Shown: positions 1 through 7,517 of the stretch, in pieces | How the letters are laid out: each line of letters starts with the position of its first letter | Position numbering within the stretch: position 1 is the stretch's first letter | Source: JBLHKS01 sp047620505 | Lineage (GTDB): Bacteria; Verrucomicrobiota; Verrucomicrobiia; Verrucomicrobiales; DEV007 | NCBI GenBank assembly: GCA_047620505.1 | Contig: JBLHKS010000152.1 | Location: 1 to 16,758 of the forward strand | Reading direction: 5' to 3' | Length of the DNA: 16,758 nucleotides | Translations under genes and position numbers: made by a program | The notes under the pieces: generated by a model | What the model was told of the DNA's origin: nothing | What the model saw: only the letters and a program-made list of their open reading frames with translations | Databases searched by the model: none

Positions 1-276
1 GTTGATGTCCAGTGCGTAGGTCGAAACCGTCGCCCCCTCCGGCAGCTGCAGGCGGAATTCGCCCTCCTGCTGGCGCGCCGTGTGATTGAAAAACTCCAGC
101 TCAAGAATCGTCTCGACCATCGAGCCGTCGAGAAGGACCTGGACCGAAACTTCGCGGAGCTCGAGCTTCTCACGACCCGCGTTGCCCTCGATCGTGAGAT
201 GCGGAATCCCTACCTGAGCCTGAAGGCCCGCAGCGGCGAGAATCGTGAGTAGAAAAATCGGAAAGGTCGTTTTCAT
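1..276 (-). CDS. VIT-domain exported protein, N-terminal part only (runs off window)
   Basis: The reading frame starts at an ATG at 276 and stays open for 92 codons to the window edge, so only the N-terminus is visible. It begins with a signal peptide (MKTTFPIFLLTILAAAGLQA, likely cut before Q21). The segment from about residue 40 onward (VSVQVLLDGSMVETILELEF, then FNHTARQQEGEFRLQLPEG) matches the pattern of the VIT (vault/inter-alpha-trypsin) domain: alternating beta strands, an N-H-T turn and the E-x-x-F-x-x-x-L-P-x-G block. In bacteria VIT domains usually precede a von Willebrand A domain in secreted or membrane-anchored proteins; that part would lie outside this window. It sits 21 nt downstream of the secretin-domain gene on the same strand, so they may be co-transcribed. 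The domain call is good; the function is unknown. Confidence 0.7.
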   Translation of the reverse strand, partial: MKTTFPIFLLTILAAAGLQAQVGIPHLTIEGNAGREKLELREVSVQVLLDGSMVETILELEFFNHTARQQEGEFRLQLPEGATVSTYALDIN

Positions 277-297
277 AGGCTTGATTCAGTTCGAATT

Positions 298-1098
298 TCA
301 GTCCTCAACGGGCATGCCTGACGCAAATATGTCGGCCTTAACAAAAACCATCACCTTTCGATCCGGGTCCGGTCTCAAGGTCTCTTCGTTGAACGGCGAT
401 TGGACGCCAACGAACGAATATTGGCCGGCCATCACCGTGAGCGACGTCGTTACCCGCATCGTGTAAAAAACCGGCATCACTATATCGACCTTCGCCCCGT
501 CGACCTCGTACTCGCCGAAATTCAGATTCTCGAGAAAGTAGACGATCTCCGGATTGAGATTCAGATCGATCGTCACCCCGTCAGCGCCGATGACCGGATC
601 GACTTCGAGAGTCGAGCCGACGTTCCTGCACTCGAACGCGGCTGGATTCGGCGGAACCAGGACCACGCTGCCGTTGCCGGAGCCCGCCTCTTCGCTGGCG
701 TCTCCAGTTTTAGCATCCGCTGGATCGTACTCCGAAGGATAAATCACCTCGCGGATTGACTCCGTTTTCGCGCGCTGTCCGCTTTTCGCCACAACCATCG
801 ACGTGTCCAGAATCCTCGCCTTCCCCTCCTTGATCATCTCCGTCAGCTTCACGCGTAGCGGACCATCATTCCCTGAATTCAGCGTGATCGGATGGATCGG
901 ATCCGGCGGAGCCAGCAACGCGGTCATGTCCTCATGCGAAAGCTCAATCCACTCGACCTGGATTCGCATTTGTTTCGGCAAATGATCGATGGGGACTTCG
1001 GGGCCGAGCGGATCGAAATCACCGTTCTGAGCTTCAGAAGTAGCGAGAGAGACGACGCCAAGAAAACCCGCCACAGCAGCAAACAGACCGTATTTCAT
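298..1098 (-). CDS. secreted protein with degenerate secretin-like domain
   Basis: This 266-residue protein has an N-terminal signal peptide (MKYGLFAAVAGFLGVVSLAT, cut near SEAQ). I chose the ATG at 1098; a GTG at 1131 would add 11 residues before the signal peptide. Residues 45-61 (RIQVEWIELSHEDMTAL) resemble the strand that opens a secretin core. Residues 95-121 resemble the segment covering the conserved secretin strand. Residues 158-185, with NVGSTLEVDPVIGADG followed by DLNLNPEIV, closely follow the secretin pattern (VG-x-x-L-x-V-x-P-x-I). The C-terminal strand (VMVFVKADI) fits the terminal secretin beta strand. It is far shorter than pore-forming PulD/PilQ secretins and shows no N0/N1 domains or recognisable gate, so it probably does not form a type II secretion channel. 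I recall similar stand-alone proteins from Verrucomicrobia, with no assigned role. Confidence 0.7.
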   Translation of the reverse strand: MKYGLFAAVAGFLGVVSLATSEAQNGDFDPLGPEVPIDHLPKQMRIQVEWIELSHEDMTALLAPPDPIHPITLNSGNDGPLRVKLTEMIKEGKARILDTSMVVAKSGQRAKTESIREVIYPSEYDPADAKTGDASEEAGSGNGSVVLVPPNPAAFECRNVGSTLEVDPVIGADGVTIDLNLNPEIVYFLENLNFGEYEVDGAKVDIVMPVFYTMRVTTSLTVMAGQYSFVGVQSPFNEETLRPDPDRKVMVFVKADIFASGMPVED

Positions 1099-1155
1099 GT
1101 CGGCAGCATGCGGAAATCGCGCCGAAAACACAAGCCTAAACCCTGGATTCTTCAG

Positions 1156-2130
1156 CTACAGAATCAGCATGCAATCGCCATAGCTGAAGAACCGATAACG
1201 CTCTTCGACCGCCTTTGCGTAAGCCTCCTCGATCAGTTCCTTGCCCGCCAATGCGCTGACCAACATCAGCAGCGTCGACTTCGGCAGATGAAAATTCGTC
1301 AGCAGCGAATCAACCACCTGGAAATCGTAAGGCGGATAAATAAAAATGTCCGTCTCGCCCCGCTGAGCCTCCAGCGGCATGCCGGTCCGCGCGCAATGCT
1401 CAAGAACGCGCACCACTGTCGTCCCGATCGAAACCACCCGCCCCGCATCGCCGATCGCCCGCGCCGCCGAACCCGAAAGCTCGAAACGCTCCGTGTGCAT
1501 CCGGTGCTCGCGCACATCGTCCACTTTCACCGGCAAAAACGTCCCCACGCCGACATGCAGCGTCACAAAAACGTGCGGCAACTCAGCCAGCAGCTGCTCG
1601 GTGAAATGTAGCCCTGCCGTCGGTGCCGCGATCGCCCCTTCACGAGTCCCGAAAACCGTCTGATACCGCTCACGATCCGAAGATTCATCCTCACGCTTGA
1701 TATAAGGAGGCAACGCCAGATGCCCGTGAGTTTCCGCATCGATCTCGCGATCAAACTCGATCACCCGCGTCCCATCCTCGAGGATCTCCTCCACCACGCC
1801 CGTCGCCTCGCCGATCTTCACGCTGCGACCGACCTTCATCCGTTTCCCCGGCTTCACCATGCATCGCCAGCGCGTTTCGCTGAGCTTCTCGAGTTGAAGC
1901 AGCTCGATCCGTCCATCATTCGAGAAAAACCGCGCCGGAATCACCCGCGTATCGTTCAAAGCCAGCAAATCGCCCGGTCGAACGAACTCCCGGAAGTCCT
2001 CGAATCGCCGATGCGAAATCTCCCCGCTCGCGCGGTCGACGACCAGCATCCGTGACCCATCGCGCTTCTCAGGCGGGTGAGAGGCGATCAGCTCGGGCGG
2101 AAGTTCGTAATCGAAATCGTCGGTTTTCAC
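1156..2130 (-). CDS. queA: S-adenosylmethionine:tRNA ribosyltransferase-isomerase QueA
   Basis: QueA transfers and isomerises the ribosyl group of SAM onto preQ1 at the tRNA wobble position to give epoxyqueuosine; it is cytosolic. Family signatures are present in order: DFDYELPPELIASHP at the N-terminus, LNDTRVIPARF, GAIAAPTAGLHFT, HVGVGTFLPV, HRMHTERFEL, TNFHLPKSTLLMLVSA and the typical end YRFFSYGDCMLIL. The GTG at 2130 gives a 324-residue protein beginning VKTDDFDYELP, which matches where this family normally starts. A TTG at 2172 in the same frame would add 14 residues encoded by repeat-like DNA, so I reject it. The gene is divergent from the sulfatase and upstream of the secretin-domain gene. 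No queG, tgt or other queuosine gene is nearby. Identification is secure; the start is slightly uncertain because the GTG lies inside the repeat-like element. Confidence 0.95.
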   Translation of the reverse strand: MKTDDFDYELPPELIASHPPEKRDGSRMLVVDRASGEISHRRFEDFREFVRPGDLLALNDTRVIPARFFSNDGRIELLQLEKLSETRWRCMVKPGKRMKVGRSVKIGEATGVVEEILEDGTRVIEFDREIDAETHGHLALPPYIKREDESSDRERYQTVFGTREGAIAAPTAGLHFTEQLLAELPHVFVTLHVGVGTFLPVKVDDVREHRMHTERFELSGSAARAIGDAGRVVSIGTTVVRVLEHCARTGMPLEAQRGETDIFIYPPYDFQVVDSLLTNFHLPKSTLLMLVSALAGKELIEEAYAKAVEERYRFFSYGDCMLIL

Positions 2131-2156
2131 AGATGGAAACGCGGAGGAACGCAGAG
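2127..2156. repeat. repeat-like fragment covering the queA start codon
   Basis: The plus strand reads tcacagatggaaacgcgg followed by aggaacgcagag. From memory this resembles an interspersed intergenic phrase seen in several Verrucomicrobia and other environmental genomes (minus strand: ctctgcgttcctccgcg then tttccatctgtgaaaa). On the minus strand its GTGAAAA end supplies the likely GTG start and second codon of queA. Within this window only a 14-nt piece (gatggaaacgcgga) recurs, near 7425. Repeat status rests on recall, not on copies seen here. Confidence 0.4.
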
Positions 2157-2189
2157 TTGATTTAGTTTTCAAACCAAAACGGCTCCGTA

Positions 2190-2210
2190 GTGGTGGCTTT
2201 CAGCCGCCAA
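2190..2210. repeat. short REP-like hairpin
   Basis: GGTGGCT (2192-2198), a TTC loop and AGCCGCC (2202-2208) form a 7-bp stem with a single T/C irregularity. It lies between queA and the sulfatase gene beside two other repeat-like fragments. Small gtggcggctttcagccgcc-type elements recur between genes in related genomes as far as I recall. There is no T-tract, so it is not an obvious terminator. Confidence 0.4.
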
Positions 2211-2243
2211 GCGAATCCACCCATCGCGTGGGTTGCGTTTTTC

Positions 2244-2283
2244 AACACGAATGAGCACTAATTTTCACGAATTAACACGAATG
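2244..2283. repeat. AT-rich repeat with AACACGAATG direct repeats
   Basis: The 10-mer AACACGAATG occurs at 2244-2253 and again at 2274-2283, with a further CACGAAT at 2266-2272, giving three related units in 40 bp. The composition is more AT-rich than the flanking genes. It resembles an interspersed intergenic phrase (attcgtgttaattcgtg on the minus strand) that I recall from Verrucomicrobia and similar genomes. Reading it as protein would give an implausible N-terminal extension on the sulfatase, which supports non-coding status. Confidence 0.5.
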
Positions 2284-2388
2284 CTTCGGCCGCTCAGCGT
2301 GGGCAAAAGCCCCGGAACGCTCGTTCTGAAACTTGAAATAGCTGAAGATTTCAGATTCGGAATTTGGATAGCTGTTTTTAGTTCGCGC

Positions 2389-4260
2389 ATGATTCGAGTG
2401 TTTCTCTTCCTGCTGGTCCTCCAAACTTCCGTTTTCGCCGCTGACAAGCCTAACTTCGTCCTGATCTACATCGATGACATGGGTTATGGCGATATCGGGC
2501 CGTTTGGCTCGAAGTTGAATCGGACGCCGAATCTCGATCGGATGGCCGAGGAGGGGATGAAGCTGACGAGTTTCTACGCGGCTCCGGTCTGTTCGGCTTC
2601 GCGGGCGCAGCTGATGACGGGCTCGTACGCGCCGCGAGTTTCCGTGCCTGGCGTCTTTTTTCCGGCGGGGAAGAACGGGCTGAATCCTGACGAACACACG
2701 GTCGCTGACTACCTCAAAGAGCTTGGCTACTCGACGATGTGCGTTGGGAAATGGCACCTGGGCGATCAGCGCGAGTTCCTGCCGACGAAGCATGGGTTCG
2801 ATGGGTATTTCGGGATTCCGTATTCGAACGACATGCAGCGCGTGTCGTCGGAAACGGGCAAGCGGGTTCATCCGCTGGTGCGCGATACGGAGGTGGCGGA
2901 GCTGCTTGAGGACGAGGGGCAGCGCCGGGTGACGCGCGAGTACACCGAGGAAGGTGTGAAGTTCATCGAGGCAAACGCGGGTGGTGAGAAGCCGTTTTTT
3001 CTCTACCTGCCGCACACGGCGATGCACGTGCCGCTGTTTCCTCATGCGGATTTCGCGGGGAAATCGAAGAACGGAGTTTACGGAGATTGGGTAGAGGAAG
3101 TGGACTGGAGCGTCGGGCAGCTGCTGGCGGCGTTGAAGCGGCTTAAGGTCGAGGAAAACACGCTGGTGCTGTTCACGAGCGACAACGGGCCGTGGGCGTC
3201 GAAGGGCGCTGCGGGCGGCGTGTCAGGGCCGTTGCGCGGGAGCAAGGGCTGCACGTTGGAGGGCGGGGTGCGCGAGCCGACGATCGCGTGGTGGCCAGGG
3301 AAGATCGAGCCGGGCTCGGTTTCGGATGCGATCGCAGGGACGACCGATGTGCTGCCGACTTTTGTGTCGCTGGCAGGAGGCAAGCCACGTGAGGATGTGA
3401 AGATCGACGGGCTTGATATTTCGAAGGTGCTGCTGGGCGAGACGGCTGATTCGGGGCGCGAGGCGTGGTTTTATTTTCAAGGGACGAAGCTTCAGGCGGT
3501 GCGATCGGGGTCGTGGAAACTCGCGCTGACTGCGCAGTCGATCGGGATGGGGATGAAAGAGACGCCGGAGGATCTGGCGACGGGCGGGCGGCTCTATAAT
3601 TTGGATGAGGAGATTGGCGAGGTGACGAATCTCGCGGAGAAGAATCCGGAAGTTGTCGAGCGCTTGCGGAAACTGGGCGAGGAGTTCGCAACGGAGTTGG
3701 CTTCGAATACTCGGCCGGCAGGCGTGGTTGAGAATCCGGTTACGCTTTATCCGACTCAGCCGCGGTCGCAGGGCGGCGGTTCGACGAAGAAGCCGGCTGG
3801 AGGTAAGCCGATCGATTGGGCGAAGGTGAAAGCTGGCGATGTTTACGCGCCGGCTTCGGCTCCTGGCGTCGCGAATAAGCCGTTTACGGTTTCCTGCATG
3901 ATCGATGGAGAAAAGCCGAGCGGCGTGATCGTTGCCCATGGCGGCTCAGCCGTCGGCTACTCGCTCTATTTAAAGGATGGCCAGATTGTCTTTGCGGTTC
4001 GCGGAGGATCAGGTGTGGATCGGATCGAGGCTCCAGCAGCTGCTGGAGCGACGGAAATTGCAGCGAGCTTGGGCAAAGGCGGCAAACTCAGCCTGTCCGT
4101 GAACGACGGCGCGCCAGTGACGGCTAAGGCTGGTGGGCTCTTGAATCGGCATCCGCAGGAGGATTTCTGCGTGGGGCACGACAACAAGAACGCGGTCGAC
4201 GAGGAGGCTCCGAAAGGGAGCTTCACGGGGACGATCAGCGATTTGAAAGTGTCGCTCTGA
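2389..4260 (+). CDS. secreted Cys-type sulfatase (arylsulfatase A family) with C-terminal LamG-like region
   Basis: This 623-residue protein hydrolyses sulfate esters, most likely on polysaccharides, in the periplasm or outside the cell. The ATG at 2389 starts a signal peptide (MIRVFLFLLVLQTSVFA). An upstream in-frame start would translate repeat DNA and is rejected. Sulfatase landmarks: calcium-binding D29-D30 (YIDDMGYGD), the formylglycine motif C68-S-A-S-R72, GKWHLGD at 120-126 (K121, H123), H209 in PHTAMHVP, D265-N266 in TSDNGPW, and K286. Residues 400-435 carry the usual RLYNLDEEIGE C-terminal block. About 120 further residues (from 498) look like a LamG/concanavalin-type beta-sandwich (MIDGEKPSGVIVAHGG, GYSLYLKDGQIVFAV), a possible carbohydrate-binding module. 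C68 needs oxidation by a sulfatase-maturating enzyme; none is encoded here. The gene is convergent with the STAS gene, with a 2-nt gap. The substrate cannot be told. Confidence 0.93.
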   Translation: MIRVFLFLLVLQTSVFAADKPNFVLIYIDDMGYGDIGPFGSKLNRTPNLDRMAEEGMKLTSFYAAPVCSASRAQLMTGSYAPRVSVPGVFFPAGKNGLNPDEHTVADYLKELGYSTMCVGKWHLGDQREFLPTKHGFDGYFGIPYSNDMQRVSSETGKRVHPLVRDTEVAELLEDEGQRRVTREYTEEGVKFIEANAGGEKPFFLYLPHTAMHVPLFPHADFAGKSKNGVYGDWVEEVDWSVGQLLAALKRLKVEENTLVLFTSDNGPWASKGAAGGVSGPLRGSKGCTLEGGVREPTIAWWPGKIEPGSVSDAIAGTTDVLPTFVSLAGGKPREDVKIDGLDISKVLLGETADSGREAWFYFQGTKLQAVRSGSWKLALTAQSIGMGMKETPEDLATGGRLYNLDEEIGEVTNLAEKNPEVVERLRKLGEEFATELASNTRPAGVVENPVTLYPTQPRSQGGGSTKKPAGGKPIDWAKVKAGDVYAPASAPGVANKPFTVSCMIDGEKPSGVIVAHGGSAVGYSLYLKDGQIVFAVRGGSGVDRIEAPAAAGATEIAASLGKGGKLSLSVNDGAPVTAKAGGLLNRHPQEDFCVGHDNKNAVDEEAPKGSFTGTISDLKVSL

Positions 4261-4262
4261 CT

Positions 4263-4601
4263 TTATCCCATCGCGGCCACGGCGGCGTCGACATCTGGAA
4301 AGTGCCGGATGAAATCGCCAAGCCGAACGATGTTGAAACTGGCCTCGACTCGGCCCGTCAGGCCGGAAATCGCGAATTTGAGGTCTTTCTTGGTCGTGTG
4401 CTGGTAGTACTCGATCAGGACGGCCCAGACCGGCGTGTTGACGAAAGTTACTTTCGAAAAATCGACGACCAGGAGCGGGATTTCCTTCTGCATCAGGTCG
4501 CGGATCACTTCTTGAAAAGCGGGTGCCGCGGCGAGATCGGCCTCCCCTTCGAGTTCGATCACCACGCCACCGCTTTCCAGCTGCCTTTGTTCCAGATTCA
4601 T
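4263..4601 (-). CDS. STAS-domain protein (anti-sigma factor antagonist-like)
   Basis: This 112-residue protein is essentially one STAS domain, the fold of anti-sigma-factor antagonists such as SpoIIAA/RsbV. The ATG at 4601 is chosen because the domain begins at once (MNLEQRQLESGGVVIELEGE). An upstream in-frame GTG/TTG extension has no domain character and would overrun the gyrB upstream region. Typical features are GVVIELEGEADL, LLVVDFSKVTFVNTP and the C-terminal FNIVRLGDFIRHFPDV. The loop that in SpoIIAA is DSSG reads N55-T-P-V here: by alignment the phosphorylated serine position is Pro57, with Thr56 just before it. Regulation by serine phosphorylation may therefore be altered or absent. 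It is divergent from gyrB across 185 bp, and no partner kinase or sigma factor is nearby. The domain is sure; the partner is unknown. Confidence 0.85.
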   Translation of the reverse strand: MNLEQRQLESGGVVIELEGEADLAAAPAFQEVIRDLMQKEIPLLVVDFSKVTFVNTPVWAVLIEYYQHTTKKDLKFAISGLTGRVEASFNIVRLGDFIRHFPDVDAAVAAMG

Positions 4602-4645
4602 CGTGGTCGATTCAGCCAGATAGATCGCGATCGGGCAAGAAGAAA

Positions 4646-4665
4646 CCCTGAGCAGCTGCTGAGGG
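4646..4665. promoter_or_regulatory. near-perfect 20-bp palindrome in the STAS-gyrB spacer
   Basis: The sequence CCCTGAGCAGCTGCTGAGGG is palindromic except for the G at position 5 and its partner. It lies in the 185-bp spacer between two divergent genes, 45 nt upstream of the STAS start and 122 nt upstream of gyrB. It could be an operator for either gene or a hairpin in the leader of one. The inner AGCAGCTGCT also occurs in several coding regions here, so it may instead be a general sequence preference. I see no convincing -35/-10 pair in the spacer. Confidence 0.3.
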
Positions 4666-4786
4666 GGGAGGTTTGCGAAAAACCCTGAAAAACAGGTGAA
4701 ATTGGTTTGGCCCTCGCTATTGTTTGGACTTGCGAAATGGGGCCGGACGCGCCCAGTTTTCCGCTCACCTGACACAACACTATTTC

Positions 4787-7399
4787 ATGGCCGAACAAGA
4801 GTCCGAACTTAACACCAGCGAAGAAACCCAGGTCGATCAGGACCAGGAATATGGCTGGAAGCAGATCAACAAACTCGAAGGCCTCGCCGCTGTCCGCAAG
4901 CGACCCGGGATGTACATCGGCGACCCGGATGAGCGTGGGCTTCATCACTGCGTTTTCGAGGTTTTGGACAACTCGATCGATGAGCACCTCGCAGGTTTTT
5001 GCGATACGGTTGAAATTACGATTAACATCGACGGCAGCTGTTCGATCAAGGACGACGGCCGCGGAATCCCGGTCGAAATGCACCCGGAGCACGGGATGCC
5101 GGTCGTTGAGCTGGTTCTGACGAACCTCCACGCTGGCGGAAAATTCGGCCAGGGCGCTTACAAATATTCGGGCGGTCTTCACGGCGTTGGCGCGAAGTGC
5201 GTCAACGCGTTGTCCGACTGGTTTCGCGCAGAAGTCTATCGTGATGGAAAGGTCTACTCGATCGAGTTTGAGCGTGGCGAGACGACAAAACCGCTCGAAG
5301 TCATTGGCGATCTAAAAGACGCGAAATCGACAGGTACGCTGGTTACTTTCATGCCGGATCCGACGATTTTCACGATGACGACGGAGTTCAATTTCGACAT
5401 GCTCGCAACGCGGCTCCGCGAATTGGCGTTCCTGAATCCAGGCGTAACGATCCTGCTGAAAGACGAGCGGCCTGAGTCGGAAAGGGCTCAAACTTTTTAT
5501 TATCCTGAAGGCGTTATCGAGTTCGTGAGGCAGCTGGGCGAGAACAAGGTGCTCGTCCACGAGGAGCCGATCGTTTTGGCCGGAAAACGGACCGTAACCG
5601 TCGATATCGAGGGTTCTGAACGCGACGAGGATGTGTTCGTCGACTGCGTCATTCAATACAACGAAAGCTATAACGAGCACGTTCTTCCTTACGCGAATTC
5701 GATTCACAACAGCGATGGCGGAACGCACCTCACGGGCCTGAAAACGGCGTTGACTCGGGCAGTCAACAAGTACGCGAAAGACGCGAAAATGCTCAAGGAT
5801 AAAGATCCGTCTCTAACCGGCGACGATTGCCGTGAGGGAATGGTTTGTATTCTGAGCATCAAGCACCCGAACCCGCGTTTCAACTCTCAGACCAAGGCGA
5901 GGCTCGTCAACAACGAGGTCGAAGGTGTCGTCAATTCGGTCATCTACGATCATCTTTCGGCTTACTTCGACGAAAACCCGAATATTGCCAAATCGGTCGT
6001 CAACAAAGTCGTCAACGCGGCTCGTGCGCGTGAGGCTGCGCGGAAAGCGCGTGAGACAGTCCGGAAATCGGTTCTCGGCGGCGGTGGCCTGCCCGGCAAA
6101 CTCGCCGACTGTTCCGAGCGCGATCCTTCGAAGACCGAAATCTACATAGTTGAGGGCGATTCCGCTGGCGGCTCTGCCAAGCAGGGGCGCGACCGAAAAA
6201 CGCAGGCGATCCTGCCGATTCGAGGAAAGCTGATCAACGTGGAAAAAGCGCGGCTCGATAAGGTTCTTCAGAATCGCGAGATCCAGACGATGATCACGGC
6301 GATCGGCACTGGGATTGGCGACGGCGAAACGGAAGGTTCCTTTAATCTTGAGAAAGCGCGCTACCACAAAATCATCATCATGACGGATGCTGACGTGGAC
6401 GGCTCGCACATTCGGACGCTGCTCCTGACGTTTTTCTATCGCCAGATGCCTGAGCTTGTCCGCCGCGGTTACGTTTATATCGCGCAGCCGCCTCTTTATA
6501 AGGTGACGCGGAAAAAGCGGCAGGAGTACGTTCAGGACGATCCCGCGCTGAACAAGATCCTCATCGACCTTGGAGCTGACGATGTTAAGCTCAAAAATTG
6601 TAAGGACGACAAGGAATTTGGAAACGAGGTGCTCAAGGAAATTCTCGCATTGTTAGGCCGTCTTTCGCGTCTCAGCGAGGGCATTCGGCGGGCTGGCGGT
6701 GATTTCGAAACCTACTTGAATTCCGGGAACGAAGAGCACCTTCCGGATTTCATGGTGAAGATTCGCACCGGCAACGAGGAGAAGACGCAATACTTTCTGG
6801 ACGACTCCGCGATCCGCGAATTTTCGGAAGATAACTTGGATCTTGAGCTTTTCGGCCCGCCAGCAGCTGCTGAAGAAGGCGAGGAAGGTGAAAGCGACGA
6901 CGAAGTTGAAGTCGAGAGCGAAAATTCAAGCGAGGAAGTCGTCACAGCCGCTCCGGTTGTTCATCGCCGAGCTCAGCTTTTCGAAATCCACGAAGCCAAG
7001 TCGATCATGCGCTTGCTCCAGGAACTTCGCGATCTTGGTCTTAACGTCGACCATTTCAGCTCTGAAGATGAGCCGCTTTTCGAGGTGCTCGAAGGCGAAG
7101 GCGATAAGCTGATTCAGCACCCGGTTTTCTCTGTGCCTGAGATTTTTAATACGGTCGTCAACATCGGCAAGCGCGGCATCGAAATCCAGCGCTACAAGGG
7201 TTTGGGCGAGATGAACGCCAAGGAACTTTTCGACACCACGATGGATCCGGCAACTCGCAGGCTTCTCAGAGTTCAGCTCAACGAAGACAACGCGGTCGAG
7301 GCCGACAAAATGTTTACCGTCCTCATGGGCGACATCGTCGAGCCGCGTCGCCGCTTCATTGAGGATAATGCGCTGAACGTGCGGAATCTGGACGTCTGA
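4787..7399 (+). CDS. gyrB: DNA gyrase subunit B
   Basis: GyrB supplies the ATPase and TOPRIM functions of gyrase, which introduces negative supercoils with GyrA. The ATG at 4787 gives 870 residues; an earlier in-frame start would add residues with no family resemblance. GHKL ATPase motifs are EVLDNSIDEH (N62), DDGRGIP (89-95) and GGLHGVG (129-135). TOPRIM motifs are VEGDSAGGSA (E456) and DADVDGSH (534-541), with PLYKV after them. The C-terminal QRYKGLGEMN and TTMDPATRRLL are of GyrB rather than ParE type. Between TOPRIM and the C-terminal motif lies a long insert, as in many Gram-negative GyrBs, here ending in a strongly acidic stretch (EEGEEGESDDEVEVE, near residue 700). This makes it longer than E. 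coli GyrB (804). It is not beside dnaA, recF or gyrA. Identification is certain. Confidence 0.98.
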   Translation: MAEQESELNTSEETQVDQDQEYGWKQINKLEGLAAVRKRPGMYIGDPDERGLHHCVFEVLDNSIDEHLAGFCDTVEITINIDGSCSIKDDGRGIPVEMHPEHGMPVVELVLTNLHAGGKFGQGAYKYSGGLHGVGAKCVNALSDWFRAEVYRDGKVYSIEFERGETTKPLEVIGDLKDAKSTGTLVTFMPDPTIFTMTTEFNFDMLATRLRELAFLNPGVTILLKDERPESERAQTFYYPEGVIEFVRQLGENKVLVHEEPIVLAGKRTVTVDIEGSERDEDVFVDCVIQYNESYNEHVLPYANSIHNSDGGTHLTGLKTALTRAVNKYAKDAKMLKDKDPSLTGDDCREGMVCILSIKHPNPRFNSQTKARLVNNEVEGVVNSVIYDHLSAYFDENPNIAKSVVNKVVNAARAREAARKARETVRKSVLGGGGLPGKLADCSERDPSKTEIYIVEGDSAGGSAKQGRDRKTQAILPIRGKLINVEKARLDKVLQNREIQTMITAIGTGIGDGETEGSFNLEKARYHKIIIMTDADVDGSHIRTLLLTFFYRQMPELVRRGYVYIAQPPLYKVTRKKRQEYVQDDPALNKILIDLGADDVKLKNCKDDKEFGNEVLKEILALLGRLSRLSEGIRRAGGDFETYLNSGNEEHLPDFMVKIRTGNEEKTQYFLDDSAIREFSEDNLDLELFGPPAAAEEGEEGESDDEVEVESENSSEEVVTAAPVVHRRAQLFEIHEAKSIMRLLQELRDLGLNVDHFSSEDEPLFEVLEGEGDKLIQHPVFSVPEIFNTVVNIGKRGIEIQRYKGLGEMNAKELFDTTMDPATRRLLRVQLNEDNAVEADKMFTVLMGDIVEPRRRFIEDNALNVRNLDV

Positions 7400-7477
7400 T
7401 CGATTTCACGGGCGGGACCAGTCCGGATGGAAACGCGGATGCTCAGGTCGATGATCTGAGAATTCCGTGCAGGGTGA

Positions 7478-7506
7478 TTGCGTCGCCATGCCAAGCCGTC
7501 TAGCAT
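7478..7506 (+). promoter_or_regulatory. weak sigma70-like promoter candidate before the DUF6807 gene
   Basis: TTGCGT (7478-7483) and TAGCAT (7501-7506) are separated by 17 bp, which fits -35/-10 geometry, but they match the consensus at only 3/6 and 4/6 positions. Transcription would begin about 5-7 nt beyond the -10 box, almost at the ATG at 7518, implying a very short leader. This is a geometric match only. Confidence 0.2.
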
Positions 7507-7517
7507 CGCATCCTGAC

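Noticed and set aside
892..1611. Long plus-strand open frame (239 codons) opposite queA and the secretin-domain gene
   Set aside because: It is antisense to two well-supported genes, and its Arg/His/Gln-rich composition is typical of shadow frames. The same applies to the long antisense frames within the sulfatase (2272-3045, 3223-3939).
2233..2388. 52-residue extension of the sulfatase
   Set aside because: It translates repeat-like DNA and would bury the obvious signal peptide that starts at 2389.
4602..4775. 58-residue extension of the STAS protein
   Set aside because: It has no domain character, would begin inside the gyrB upstream region, and the STAS fold starts right at the ATG at 4601.
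4724..4786. N-terminal extension of GyrB from an upstream in-frame start
   Set aside because: The added residues do not resemble GyrB, and the ATG at 4787 matches the family start.
7440..7462. CTCAG/CTGAG inverted repeat after gyrB as a terminator
   Set aside because: The stem is 5 bp with a 9-nt loop and no T-tract follows.
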